Shown here: positions 29,483-38,599 of the stretch, in pieces
How the letters are laid out: each line of letters starts with the position of its first letter
Position numbering within the stretch: position 1 is the first letter of the stretch
Assembly: GCF_003350405.1 (NCBI RefSeq)
Contig: NZ_QQAW01000008.1
Span: forward strand, 98,774-162,773
Length of the DNA stretch: 64,000 nucleotides
DNA from: Gluconacetobacter liquefaciens
GTDB lineage: Bacteria > Pseudomonadota > Alphaproteobacteria > Acetobacterales > Acetobacteraceae
Direction: 5' to 3'
Made by a program: the position numbers and the translations under genes
Notes under the pieces: generated by a model
Databases searched by the model: none
The model's input: only the letters and a program-made list of their open reading frames with translations
Told to the model about the DNA's origin: nothing

Positions 29483-31933
29483 ATGCCTGCGACTGTTATC
29501 GCCGATAGGACGCGCCCTCCGGCAGGTATGATTACCGCCGTGCGCCATCGCCTCCCCAGCCATGGCTACCGATACGCCTCGCTGCTGCTGCTGGGCTCCA
29601 CCTTCTTATTGCACGCCGAAGAACCGACTGCCCTTGCCCAGGCGCTGCCCCGCGACAAGGCCGCACACCACAATACGCCCCCGGCGAAGCCCGCCGCGCC
29701 AAACACCAAGCCAAGCGCCAAGACGGCAGCGGTCGAAACGGTCGATGTCAGCGCATCGCGCCACGATATCGCAGGAGGGGGACTGCTGCCGCAGCAAACC
29801 GTGGCGCGTGCCCAAAGTAGTGTGACGGCGGACTTCATCAACAGACAATCCCCCACCACGAACACGCTCAGCCTGATCGCCACGCTGCCCGGTGCCGTCG
29901 TGTCGAATTCCGACCCGTTGGGCATTTCCGACCGCAGTTCGATCAGCATCCGCGGTATGAACGGCAACGAGATCGGCTTCCTGTTCGAAGGCATGCCTGC
30001 CGCCGATGCCTTCTACAACTTGCCCGATACGTCCGAATGGGCTGATTCGGAGAATATCGGCCGCATCGACGTCGCTCAGGGCAGCGCGGCGCTGGCTGCC
30101 CCGGTCTACAATTCCGTCGGCGGCACTGTGACGCAGGAATTGATCGAACCGTCGGACAAGATGGGTGGCCATTTTGATTTCTCGCTGGGAAATCATATGA
30201 CGAACAAGGATTTCCTGCGCTTCGACAGTGGCACTCTGGGCAAGACCGGCATCCGCACCTTCACGTCATTTTCCTATACCACCAACAATAACTGGCGTGG
30301 TCCGGGAACGAACAATCGCTATCACGTCGATTTCAAGGCGGTAAAGGAATGGGGTGCCGGAAACTCGGCCCACGTCGTCGTGACCTATAACCGTGCCTTC
30401 GCCAACAAGGTGACCAATCCGTCGCTGACCCAGTGGAAGAAGAACGGGATTTCCTACAATTATTCCGGTACATACACGCCCGGCGCGACCAACTATTACG
30501 GCCTGTTCGGACAGCTACGATCGACCATGCGTATCTCGGCGCCGATTCACTTGGTCGCCACCAGGAATGTCTCCTTCGATATCACTCCGTATTACATGTG
30601 GATGAGCGGCGCGGTCGACAGCGGCACGCAATTGTCCGACACCGGCAGCTACAACGGCACGCAAGCGGCCGGTGCGCTGGGACTGGACAACCTCATCGGC
30701 GGCAAGGCGACGGTCGCTTCGGTCGCCGGTTACGCGCAATACACGACGGGTGTCTATTCCGCGCTGAACTACAATACGAAATACAACGATTTTTCAGTCG
30801 GGTACTGGTACAGTAACCTGACACAGAACTCGCTGACCTCCTACGTGCCCCTCAGCGCGGACGGCACCCCCTCCAGCATGACCGGCAAGGACCCGATCAC
30901 CACCGCCAACGGCAATGTCCTGGCCAGCAAGGACCTGCATTTCTGGCAGAATCTGCATAGCTTCTTCATTCGCGATACGGTCAAGCTGCTGCATGACAGG
31001 CTGGAACTGACCGGCGGCTTCAAGCTGGTCTATCTCGACCGGACGGGCACCAATGAGCTGCCTGGGGCACCTTACAAGATCAGCAGCGCCACCACGACCT
31101 ATCTGCCGCGTTTCGAAGCGCTGTTTCATGTCGACAGACAGAACGACGTCTTCTTCGACGCGAACACAAATTTTTCGGCGCCGACGTCGGATGCAGCCTA
31201 TTTCAATTCATATAATATCTCCACCGGAAAAGTCGCCGTTACCGGCACATCGAACCTCAAGAACGAATATGCGATCTCGGAAGAACTGGGGTTCCGTCAC
31301 CGAGGATTCGTCAATGCGTCGATTTCTCTGTTCAACTATAATTTCACCAACAAGCAGATTTCGACCAGCACCTACATCTCCGGCGCGCTGACCACGGCGT
31401 ATCTCAATGCCGGCGGCCAGACCACGCGCGGCGTCTCGGCCGAGGTCGCGCTGCGTCCTTGGCATCATATCGCCCCCTACCTGTCGGGGCAGTATCTGCA
31501 CGCCCGGCTGGACAACGACATCAATGTCGGCGGCTATCCGCTGCCGACCAGCGGCAAAGTCGCGCCGCTCAGCCCGAAATTCGTCGCCGCGATCGGTCTG
31601 GCCTATGATGACGGCCGCTATTTCGGCGATTTCAATTTCTCCTATATCGACTCGCAATATTCCACGTTCATGGATGACGAGAGCATTGCCGCCCGCAAGA
31701 CCGCGAATGTCTCGCTGGGATACAGGTTCAAGGACTATGGCCGCATGCACGACACCAAGCTTCAGCTCAACCTGATCAATATCGGCGACAGCAAGTACCT
31801 GTCTGGCGTTTTCAGCATGCCGACCAACGCCAAGGCCGTGACTGTGCAGGGTCACACAATCACGGGTTCCACCCCGACCTATTATGTCGGAGGCGCCTTC
31901 GCCGTGGTCGGGGGCTTCTCGACCGGTTTCTGA
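29483..31933 (+). CDS. TonB-dependent outer-membrane receptor (paralogue 2)
   Basis: An 816-residue receptor. The start at 29483 gives a long basic N-region before the hydrophobic YASLLLLGSTFLLHA; an ATG at 29528 is an alternative. A Pro/Lys/Ala-rich linker leads to the plug (VETVDVSASRHDIAGGG; ADFINRQSPTTNTLSLIATLPGAVVSNSDPLGISDRSSISIRGMNGNEIGFLFEGMP). The barrel ends GAFAVVGGFSTGF. No STN domain is present. It is followed 11 bp later by a broken Tat-exported hydrolase gene. The plug pattern is shared with receptors at 11623 and 49805. Ligand unknown; the island context suggests an amino-acid or peptide derivative. Confidence 0.93.
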   Translation: MPATVIADRTRPPAGMITAVRHRLPSHGYRYASLLLLGSTFLLHAEEPTALAQALPRDKAAHHNTPPAKPAAPNTKPSAKTAAVETVDVSASRHDIAGGGLLPQQTVARAQSSVTADFINRQSPTTNTLSLIATLPGAVVSNSDPLGISDRSSISIRGMNGNEIGFLFEGMPAADAFYNLPDTSEWADSENIGRIDVAQGSAALAAPVYNSVGGTVTQELIEPSDKMGGHFDFSLGNHMTNKDFLRFDSGTLGKTGIRTFTSFSYTTNNNWRGPGTNNRYHVDFKAVKEWGAGNSAHVVVTYNRAFANKVTNPSLTQWKKNGISYNYSGTYTPGATNYYGLFGQLRSTMRISAPIHLVATRNVSFDITPYYMWMSGAVDSGTQLSDTGSYNGTQAAGALGLDNLIGGKATVASVAGYAQYTTGVYSALNYNTKYNDFSVGYWYSNLTQNSLTSYVPLSADGTPSSMTGKDPITTANGNVLASKDLHFWQNLHSFFIRDTVKLLHDRLELTGGFKLVYLDRTGTNELPGAPYKISSATTTYLPRFEALFHVDRQNDVFFDANTNFSAPTSDAAYFNSYNISTGKVAVTGTSNLKNEYAISEELGFRHRGFVNASISLFNYNFTNKQISTSTYISGALTTAYLNAGGQTTRGVSAEVALRPWHHIAPYLSGQYLHARLDNDINVGGYPLPTSGKVAPLSPKFVAAIGLAYDDGRYFGDFNFSYIDSQYSTFMDDESIAARKTANVSLGYRFKDYGRMHDTKLQLNLINIGDSKYLSGVFSMPTNAKAVTVQGHTITGSTPTYYVGGAFAVVGGFSTGF

Positions 31934-31944
31934 GCGGGCGCACG

Positions 31945-32911
31945 ATGTCTCGGATCACACGGAAGATATTTTTGAACAGGAGAATGTTCATGACGGGTTC
32001 GGCAGCGATCACAGCGATGGCGGCACATGGCGTGACCAGGGCCACCGTGCCGTGGAAGGCCGAACAGTCGGTCGTCACGATCAACGGCGCCCGGCTTGCG
32101 ATGAGCATGATCGGGCCGGCCGACGGCATTCCCCTGATCGTCCTTCACGGTGGCCGTGGCTTCGGCACGCATGACGGTGTCTTCGCAACCTATACGCCGC
32201 TGGCAGGCCGATATCGTGTCATCGGATTCGACATGCGGGGTCATGGCTGGTCCGAGGACGTGGCGCCCTTCACCTTTGCCCAGATGGTCGCGGATATCGA
32301 GACGATCCGCCAGACCCTGTGCGGCGGCCGGCGGATCGTGCTGTTGGGCGGTTCGTTCGGCGGCATGATCGCGCTCACCTACGCCGTCGCTCATCCCGAT
32401 GCGTTGCTGGCGCTGATCCTGCGCGGTACAGCGCCGAGTTGGCATCACGAAGCCGGCGCCCTGGCCAGTTTCAGGGCCAGGGCCGCGCGCGCCGATGGCG
32501 ACGGAGGGGATGCTGGAAAAGCTGTTCACGCCCACGATCGAAAGCGACGAGGAATTCCGCCTGATCATGTTCGCACTGGCGCCGATGTACGCGGAAGACC
32601 CCAAGACACTCGATTACGACAAGATCCTGCTCCACACGGCAAAGACCCGTTACAATGCCCGCGTCCATAACGACCTGTTCGCGGATCATTTCTATGACGT
32701 GGTGGGGCGGCTTTCATCGATCCATTGCCCGACGCTGGTCTTCTGCGGCGCGGAGGACTGGATCTGCCCGCCCGACCAGTCGCGGCTGATCGCGGACAGG
32801 ATTCCTGGCGCCACGCTGGAAATCATTGTCGACAGCAACCATGGCGTGCCCGGCACAGTCGCCCTGCAACACGTCTCGCGCTTTCTGAACGACAAGCTTC
32901 CCAAGCCATAA
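31945..32911 (+). pseudogene. alpha/beta hydrolase with Tat-like signal, frameshifted
   Basis: Two frames together encode one hydrolase of about 320 residues. The first (31945 to about 32490) has a twin-arginine-type leader (NRRMFMTGSAAITA), the oxyanion region LIVLHGGRGFGTHDG, FDMRGHGWSED, and the nucleophile elbow LLGGSFGGMIAL. The second (about 32492-32911) resumes at EGMLEKLFTPTIESDEEF and carries the acid in CGAEDWICPP and the catalytic His in SNHGVPGT. The break falls in an alternating GC run, GCCGCGCGCGCC, near 32483-32494. Either a slippage mutation or a sequence error could explain it. The family resembles proline iminopeptidases and related esterases/amidases. Confidence 0.85.
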
Positions 32912-32920
32912 GGGGCGGTG

Positions 32921-33904
32921 TCAGTCTTCGACGGTGCCCGAACCGTTGAAAGAATCGCCTTCCAGCATGACGGCGCAATCATCATCATGAAGCCTGAGGC
33001 CGGGCATCATCTCCGGCGCCTCGCGCCGCAGGATCCGCGAGAGTTCGGCCACGGTCGAGGACATCGCGCCCCCCCCCGGCGTAACGGCCGAGAAGAAATA
33101 TGGGATACCGACATTCACCGGCCTGACGACAAGATCCGGATGCAGAAAGGTGCGTGCCGTCACCGGGTCGAGGATCGCCACGCCGAGCCCGCGGCTGGCG
33201 AGGGTGAACATGACCATCGCCATGTTCGAATCGACAATGGCGGCGGGCTCCACCCCCGCATTGGACAGAGCGTATTCGATGCGGCTGCGAATGCGGAAGG
33301 GGTCGGCCATCGTCAGCATCCGGCGCCCGGACAGCGAGGCGATATCGATCACGTCATGCGATGCCAGCGGATCGTCACGATGAATGGCGGCAACGCAGTC
33401 CGCCTCGCCCACCCAGGCCAGGTCGACGCCCGGATTGTTGAACGGAAAGCTGACCAGCCCGAATTCCGCTTCCTTGCGCGCAACCATATGGACGACTTCC
33501 TGCGCCGAAGCGGACTGGACGTGCAGCCGCCCCGGCAGGGCATGGTCGGACATGCATCCGATGCCCCGCGCGAGCAGCCCGGCGGCCAGGGCAGGCGTCG
33601 CCGCCACCACGAGAGAGCTTTCGGCATTACGTGCGATCGCACGGACATTTTCCTGCAGGCGGTTCAGGCTACCCAGCAGCCCCTGCGCCTCGCGATAGAA
33701 ACGAACCCCCTGATCGGTCGGCGTGATGCGGGGGCCGTTACGGTGAAACAGCGGGAACCCGACCGATATCTCCAGGTCCCGGATCAGGCGGGTCACCATG
33801 GATTGCGATCGGCCGAGCAGCTTGGCCCCTCCCGTCATGCTGCCCGCCGTCATGACGGCACAGAAGGCCTCGATCTGCCTCAGGTCGGGAAATTCGTCTG
33901 TCAT
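32921..33904 (-). CDS. LysR-family transcriptional regulator
   Basis: A 327-residue regulator starting at the ATG at 33904, which gives the usual start DLRQIEAFCAVMTAGSMTGGAKLLGRSQSMVTRLIRDLEISVGFPLFHRNGPRITPTDQG. The substrate-binding domain follows (SSLVVAATPALAAGLLARGI; SRGLGVAILDPVTARTF). Longer upstream readings are atypical. It is divergent from the flavin monooxygenase operon and convergent with the hydrolase. Shared ATTATGCATCATA-like motifs upstream of the monooxygenase and of the TonB receptor suggest that it may control both, which is inference. Confidence 0.92.
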   Translation of the reverse strand: MTDEFPDLRQIEAFCAVMTAGSMTGGAKLLGRSQSMVTRLIRDLEISVGFPLFHRNGPRITPTDQGVRFYREAQGLLGSLNRLQENVRAIARNAESSLVVAATPALAAGLLARGIGCMSDHALPGRLHVQSASAQEVVHMVARKEAEFGLVSFPFNNPGVDLAWVGEADCVAAIHRDDPLASHDVIDIASLSGRRMLTMADPFRIRSRIEYALSNAGVEPAAIVDSNMAMVMFTLASRGLGVAILDPVTARTFLHPDLVVRPVNVGIPYFFSAVTPGGGAMSSTVAELSRILRREAPEMMPGLRLHDDDCAVMLEGDSFNGSGTVED

Positions 33905-33990
33905 GGCTCGAGGATAATCCTGAAGGCGCGTCAGCGTAAATGGCGGGATCGGCTTCGCGCCGGTGAACCAGAAAGGCGGAGCGGACCAAA

Positions 33991-34055
33991 ATGTCATCAT
34001 AATGCGCAAAATGCATTATTTATCTTTTAATATTCTTATTATGCATCATAATGAC
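33991..34055. promoter_or_regulatory. candidate LysR operator/promoter of the monooxygenase-Dpp operon
   Basis: Two inverted repeats lie in an AT-rich stretch: AATGC-N7-GCATT at 34001-34017 and ATTATG-CAT-CATAAT at 34038-34052. They sit between the divergent LysR gene and the monooxygenase ATG at 34152, the usual place for LysR binding. The words recur in the 29.1-29.4 kb intergenic region. Confidence 0.5.
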
Positions 34056-34151
34056 CGAATGACACGGAGAGAAGCATCCAGTGCCGGCCCCCGACGCCCC
34101 GACACGGATCCCGCTGTCTATCAAGCTGGATGTTTTGACGAAGGACCGGAG

Positions 34152-35624
34152 ATGTCGATCTGCATGCCTGGGGAAATTCCCGACGGACTGGACCTGCTGA
34201 GGCAACGGGTTCGTCAGGATCTGAAATGGCTCGACCAGCCCTCCAGGCCATGGGTACCCGAGCGCTCCGTCGACGGTCAGCCGGTGACCGACGTCGTTAT
34301 CGTTGGCGGAGGCATGGCCGGCCTGACGGTCTCGGGCTATCTTCGCCGCTACGGCGTGGACAATCATGTCGTCCTCGATCGCGCACCCGCCGGGCATGAG
34401 GGCCCCTGGGCGACCTATGCCCGGATGGTGACGCTTCGCTCGCCCAAATCGCTCTCCGGTCCCTGTATGGGCCTGCCCAGCCTGACCTTCCATGCGTGGT
34501 ACGAGGCCCGTTTCGGGCAGGAGGCCTGGGCCGCGCTGGATAAGATTCCGACCGGTCTGTGGATGGAGTACCTTGTCTGGCTGCGCGACGTGCTCGACCT
34601 GCCGGTACGCAACGACGTCACGCTGCGCGGCATTGCCTTCCGCCCGGACGGGATGCTGGACCTGACGGTGCAATCAGGCACGCAGATGCGGACCATGGTC
34701 TGCCGGCGCCTGGTCCTGGCCACCGGGCGCGACGGCCTGGGCGGCAGCCATGTGCCGGAGGTGATCCGCGCGCTGCCGCGCCATCTGTGGGCCCATTCGG
34801 CCGATATGATCGATTTCGCCGCGCTGAAGGGCCGCCGCGTCGTGGTCGTCGGCGCCGGGGCCTCCGCCATGGACAACGCCGCCGTGGCGCTGGAGGCCGG
34901 GGCGGAGCGTGTAGACATTCTGGTGCGACGCAACGACCTGCCGCGCGTCAACAAATTCACCGGGATCGGTAGCATGGGCGTGGTCCAAGGCTTTCAAGGC
35001 CTGCCCGACGGATGGAAATGGCGCTTCATGGATTGCGTCCTGTCCGCCCAGACGCCCCCGCCCCGCGCCAGCGTCCTGCGGGTCTCGCGCGAGCCCAATG
35101 CCTTCTTCCATCTGGGCTGCGCGCTGCTGTCCCTGGTACCCTGGGGAGATGGCACGCTAATTGAAACCTCCCGCGGCGCGATGGAGGCGGATTTCGTCAT
35201 CGCCGCGACGGGCTTTTCAGTAGATCTGAGCCAACGGCCGGAACTGGCGGCTATTGCCCCCCATGTGCGCTTCTGGAAGGACAGGTTCACGCCCACGCCC
35301 GCCGACATGCCGTCGGGCACGCTCAATGCGGAACTGCGCTATTCCCCCGACCTGGGCCAGGGCTTCGAATTTCTGGAAAAAACGCCAGGGGCGTGTCCGT
35401 CCCTGCAATTCGTCCACTGCTTCTGCTTTCCCGCCACCCTATCGCACGGCAAGGTCAGCGGGGACATTCCCGCGATCAGCGACGGGGGCGACCGGCTAGC
35501 TCGTCATATCGTCCGGTCGCTCTTTGTCGAGGACCGCGCCATTCACTACAACAATCTGGTGGCGTTCAACGAACCAGAGCTGTCCGGGGACGAATGGACC
35601 GATTCGCCACTTCCGATCGTCTGA
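34152..35624 (+). CDS. FAD/NAD(P)H flavin-dependent monooxygenase (FMO/BVMO-like)
   Basis: A 490-residue flavoprotein. The ATG at 34152 has AAGGACCGGAG upstream. The FAD Rossmann motif is DVVIVGGGMAGLTVSGYLRRYG. The NADPH motif is RRVVVVGAGASAMDNAAVALEAGAERVDILVRR. The segment WATYARMVTLRSPKSLSGP and the C-terminal EADFVIAATGFSVDL fit the FMO superfamily. It opens an operon with a Dpp-type transporter, creatinase-like M24, CMD/AhpD proteins and an M81 peptidase. Likely it oxygenates N or S of the imported compound; the exact reaction is unknown. Related clusters use a luciferase-like FMN monooxygenase here instead. Confidence 0.87.
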   Translation: MSICMPGEIPDGLDLLRQRVRQDLKWLDQPSRPWVPERSVDGQPVTDVVIVGGGMAGLTVSGYLRRYGVDNHVVLDRAPAGHEGPWATYARMVTLRSPKSLSGPCMGLPSLTFHAWYEARFGQEAWAALDKIPTGLWMEYLVWLRDVLDLPVRNDVTLRGIAFRPDGMLDLTVQSGTQMRTMVCRRLVLATGRDGLGGSHVPEVIRALPRHLWAHSADMIDFAALKGRRVVVVGAGASAMDNAAVALEAGAERVDILVRRNDLPRVNKFTGIGSMGVVQGFQGLPDGWKWRFMDCVLSAQTPPPRASVLRVSREPNAFFHLGCALLSLVPWGDGTLIETSRGAMEADFVIAATGFSVDLSQRPELAAIAPHVRFWKDRFTPTPADMPSGTLNAELRYSPDLGQGFEFLEKTPGACPSLQFVHCFCFPATLSHGKVSGDIPAISDGGDRLARHIVRSLFVEDRAIHYNNLVAFNEPELSGDEWTDSPLPIV

Positions 35625-35650
35625 CCCTTATCCTGAGTCTGGGGGACTGA

Positions 35651-36568
35651 ATGGGCCGTTTCCTTGCCAGAAGGACGGGAGAATCCCTCTTCACGATCTG
35701 GGGCGTTGTGACGACCGTCTTCTTCATCACCCGGGTCCTGGGGGACCCGGCGACGCTGTTCGTACCCGTCGGCGCGACGGATGCCCAGATCGCGGCTCTC
35801 AATCACAGCTTCGGCCTGGACCTGCCGCTGTGGCGGCAATATCTCCACTATCTCGCCCATGTGGTGCGGGGGGATTTCGGCAGGAGCTTCGTCTTCGGGC
35901 GCCCCGCCATAGACGTGGTCATGGAACGGCTGCCCGCGACCGCCCTGCTGGCGGCCACCGCCATGGCGCTGGGTTGCGTGCTGGGCTGCACCAGCGGGGC
36001 GATCGCCGCCATGCGCAAGGGAAGCCTTGGCGAACTCGTGATCATGACGGTCGCGCTTCTTGGCCAGGCGACGCCTGTCTTCTGGCTGGGGCTGATGCTT
36101 ATCCTGTGGTTTGCCGTCGACCTGCACTGGCTGCCGGCCGGCGGATATGGCCGCCCGGCCAATCTGGTGCTGCCCGCCGTCACCCTTGCCGTCTTCGTCG
36201 CCGCCGCGATCGCCCGCCTGACACGATCGTCGATTCTGGACATCCTGCGCGAAGACCATGTCCGCACGGCCCGGGCCAAGGGCCTGTATCCCGCGACCGT
36301 GTTCTTCTGGCATATCGCCCGCAACGCGCTGGTGCCGGTCACAACCATGGTCGGCCTGCTGGGGGGCGAACTGCTGGGCGGATCCGTGGTGACGGAGACG
36401 GTCTTCGGATGGCCGGGCATGGGCCGCCTGACCGTCCAGGCGATCGAAAGCCTCGATTTCCCGGTCATTCAGGCGGCCGTCTTCGTGGCGGCGACTCTGG
36501 TCGTGCTCATCAACCTCGCCGTCGATCTGCTGTACCAGGCGCTCGACCCGCGCATCCGCGCGCAATGA
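35651..36568 (+). CDS. ABC transporter permease, DppB-like
   Basis: A 305-residue inner-membrane protein with six helices. RTGESLFTIWGVVTTVFFITRVLGDPATLF is the typical DppB/OppB first helix and loop. The permease signature is ARAKGLYPATVFFWHIARNALVPV (EAA-type loop). It starts 26 bp after the monooxygenase stop and is followed 10 bp later by its partner permease. Part of a peptide/nickel/opine-type importer with the ATPases and binding protein downstream. Confidence 0.92.
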   Translation: MGRFLARRTGESLFTIWGVVTTVFFITRVLGDPATLFVPVGATDAQIAALNHSFGLDLPLWRQYLHYLAHVVRGDFGRSFVFGRPAIDVVMERLPATALLAATAMALGCVLGCTSGAIAAMRKGSLGELVIMTVALLGQATPVFWLGLMLILWFAVDLHWLPAGGYGRPANLVLPAVTLAVFVAAAIARLTRSSILDILREDHVRTARAKGLYPATVFFWHIARNALVPVTTMVGLLGGELLGGSVVTETVFGWPGMGRLTVQAIESLDFPVIQAAVFVAATLVVLINLAVDLLYQALDPRIRAQ

Positions 36569-36578
36569 CGGGGCCGAC

Positions 36579-37421
36579 ATGACCCGATTCTGCTCCACAC
36601 TTCTGCATTCGCGCGCCGGACTGGCCGGTTTCGTGCTGCTGGCCGTCTTCGTCGCCGGCGCGGCGCTCGCCCCATGGCTTCATCTACCCGATCCCACTGC
36701 CATTGGGCTGCGCACGCGCCTGTCCCCGCCCGACTGGATCGGCTTCCATCCGCTGGGCACCGACCCGCTGGGCCGCGACGTGCTGTCCCGCCTGGCCTTC
36801 GGCGGCCGGACGACGCTGGCCGTCGCGCTGACTGCCGTCGTCCTGGGCGCCGTTCTGGGCACCGCGATCGGGATCATTGCGGGTTTCCTGGGCGGTGGAA
36901 TCGATCGCGTGCTGATGCGCGTCGTCGACATCCAGCTTGCCTTTCCGCTAATGATGCTGGCGCTGCTGGTCGTCGCCGTGCTGGGCCCCTCGATCGGCAA
37001 TGTCATCGTCGTCCTGGCCGTGACGTCCTGGAACCGCTACGCGCGGATCATCCGCGCCCAGGTGCTCAGCCTGCGCGAACGCGAATTCGTCCTGTCCGCA
37101 CGAGCCATCGGCGCCTCGTCGCCATGGATCATGGTCCATCACATCCTGCCCAACGTCGCCACGCCCGCCCTGGTCGTCGCCACGCTGGAACTGGCGCGCA
37201 TCATCGTCATGATCGCAGCCCTGTCGTTTCTGGGCCTGGGCGTGCAGCCGCCGGACCCGGACTGGGGGCAGATGCTGGCCGAAGGACGCCTCTATATCTC
37301 CAGCGCCTGGTGGGTGGTCACCTTTCCCGGCCTGGCGATCGTGCTGACGGTACTGGGCGTAAATCTCTTCGGCGACTGGCTGCGCGACTATCTCGATCCC
37401 AAGACACGGAGCAACCGATGA
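36579..37421 (+). CDS. ABC transporter permease, DppC-like
   Basis: A 280-residue permease. SPPDWIGFHPLGTDPLGRDVLSRLAFGGRTTL is the diagnostic DppC N-terminal periplasmic motif. The EAA-type loop is SARAIGASSPWIMVHHILPNVATPALV. Ends WLRDYLDPKTRSNR in the standard way. Its stop overlaps the ATG of the M24 gene by four bases, so the peptidase-fold protein is translated with the transporter. Confidence 0.93.
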   Translation: MTRFCSTLLHSRAGLAGFVLLAVFVAGAALAPWLHLPDPTAIGLRTRLSPPDWIGFHPLGTDPLGRDVLSRLAFGGRTTLAVALTAVVLGAVLGTAIGIIAGFLGGGIDRVLMRVVDIQLAFPLMMLALLVVAVLGPSIGNVIVVLAVTSWNRYARIIRAQVLSLREREFVLSARAIGASSPWIMVHHILPNVATPALVVATLELARIIVMIAALSFLGLGVQPPDPDWGQMLAEGRLYISSAWWVVTFPGLAIVLTVLGVNLFGDWLRDYLDPKTRSNR

Positions 37422-38593
37422 CCGCCCAGCACTCCCGCATCGTCCGCATGAAGGCAGCAATGGCCCGTCAGGGCATCGACGTCCTGATTTGCTTCAAGCC
37501 GGAGAACAGCTTCCTGCTGACCGGCTTCAACCCGATCATCTATTCCCACCCCGTGGTCGCCATCCTGCCGCTGGACGGCGAGCCGGCCCTGCTGCTGCAC
37601 GCGCTGCGCGACGACCATGGCCGCAGCGAGAGCTTCGTGTCCGACATCCGCCTCTACGGCGCCTGGTCGACCAAAGTGACGATGGGCCCGACCTGGATGG
37701 ACGGACTGCGCGCCATCCTGGCCGAGAAGACGCTGGACCGCGCCCGGATCGGCATCGAGGAGGACCACATGCCGGTCGCCCGCTATCGGGTGATGACCGA
37801 CCTGCTGCCCGACGCGACCCTGACGGGTGCCAGCGCGCTGATCGATCGCGTGCGGCTGGTGAAGGACCCCGACGAGATCGTCGATGCCCGCCTTGCCGCC
37901 GCCCTGGCCGACGAAGGCATGCGCGCCGCCGTGGACACCCTGGCCGAACGCCGCAGCGAACGCGAGGTCGCGACCCTGTCCATGGCGGCGATGAACCGGG
38001 CATGGTGCGCCATGCCCGACATCGAGGCCGCCGATTTCGGCACGCTAGAGGGCGGCGTCCAGAACGGACTATGGACATGGGCCCTGTATGGCGACCGCAT
38101 GTTCCGGAACTGCGACAATCCGACCCTGCGCCTGCCCGCCGAGGGCGAGGCAGCCTCCATCTTCATCTGGGCCGTCGCCAACGGCATGCATGCCGAAATC
38201 GAACGCACCGTGGCGATCGGCCCGCTGCCCGACGCCAACCGCCGCGCGATCGACACCATCCTGGAGATCCGCGCGGCCCAGGCACCGCTGATGCGTCCGG
38301 GCACGGCGCTGGCCGAATTGTTCCACCTCACCCGCCGCATGCTCGAGGCAGCGGGATATGCCGCCAACATTCCCGGACGTATCGGCCATACGATCGGCCT
38401 GGGGGCGCACGAACATACGTCGCTCGACGGCAGGACGGACGTGGTACTGGAAGAAGGCATGCTCTTTACGCTGGAGCCGAACCTGCGCGTTCCGGCCCAT
38501 GGCGTCGCAACCCAGATTTCCGACACGATCCTGATCACGTCGGCGGGACATGAATATCTGACGCGCTATCGCGGCGGGTATCTGGAGGTCTGA
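37418..38593 (+). CDS. M24-fold (pita-bread) hydrolase, creatinase-like, metal ligands not conserved
   Basis: A 391-residue protein with the creatinase N-domain (about 1-140) and a pita-bread C-domain. Metallo-aminopeptidases of family M24 need Asp, Asp, His, Glu, Glu. Here the first Asp positions read IWAVANGMHAEIERT (250-264), His324 (GHTIGLG) and Glu353 (LEPNL) are kept, and the last Glu position reads Ser368 (QISDTIL). The AEIERT segment resembles the ALERT segment of metal-free creatinase, recalled from that enzyme, though creatinase's catalytic His appears to be replaced in FRNCDNP. It is therefore likely a non-metallo C-N hydrolase or a changed enzyme, not a classical Xaa-Pro aminopeptidase. 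Confidence 0.85.
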   Translation: MTAQHSRIVRMKAAMARQGIDVLICFKPENSFLLTGFNPIIYSHPVVAILPLDGEPALLLHALRDDHGRSESFVSDIRLYGAWSTKVTMGPTWMDGLRAILAEKTLDRARIGIEEDHMPVARYRVMTDLLPDATLTGASALIDRVRLVKDPDEIVDARLAAALADEGMRAAVDTLAERRSEREVATLSMAAMNRAWCAMPDIEAADFGTLEGGVQNGLWTWALYGDRMFRNCDNPTLRLPAEGEAASIFIWAVANGMHAEIERTVAIGPLPDANRRAIDTILEIRAAQAPLMRPGTALAELFHLTRRMLEAAGYAANIPGRIGHTIGLGAHEHTSLDGRTDVVLEEGMLFTLEPNLRVPAHGVATQISDTILITSAGHEYLTRYRGGYLEV

Positions 38594-38599
38594 CGCCCG

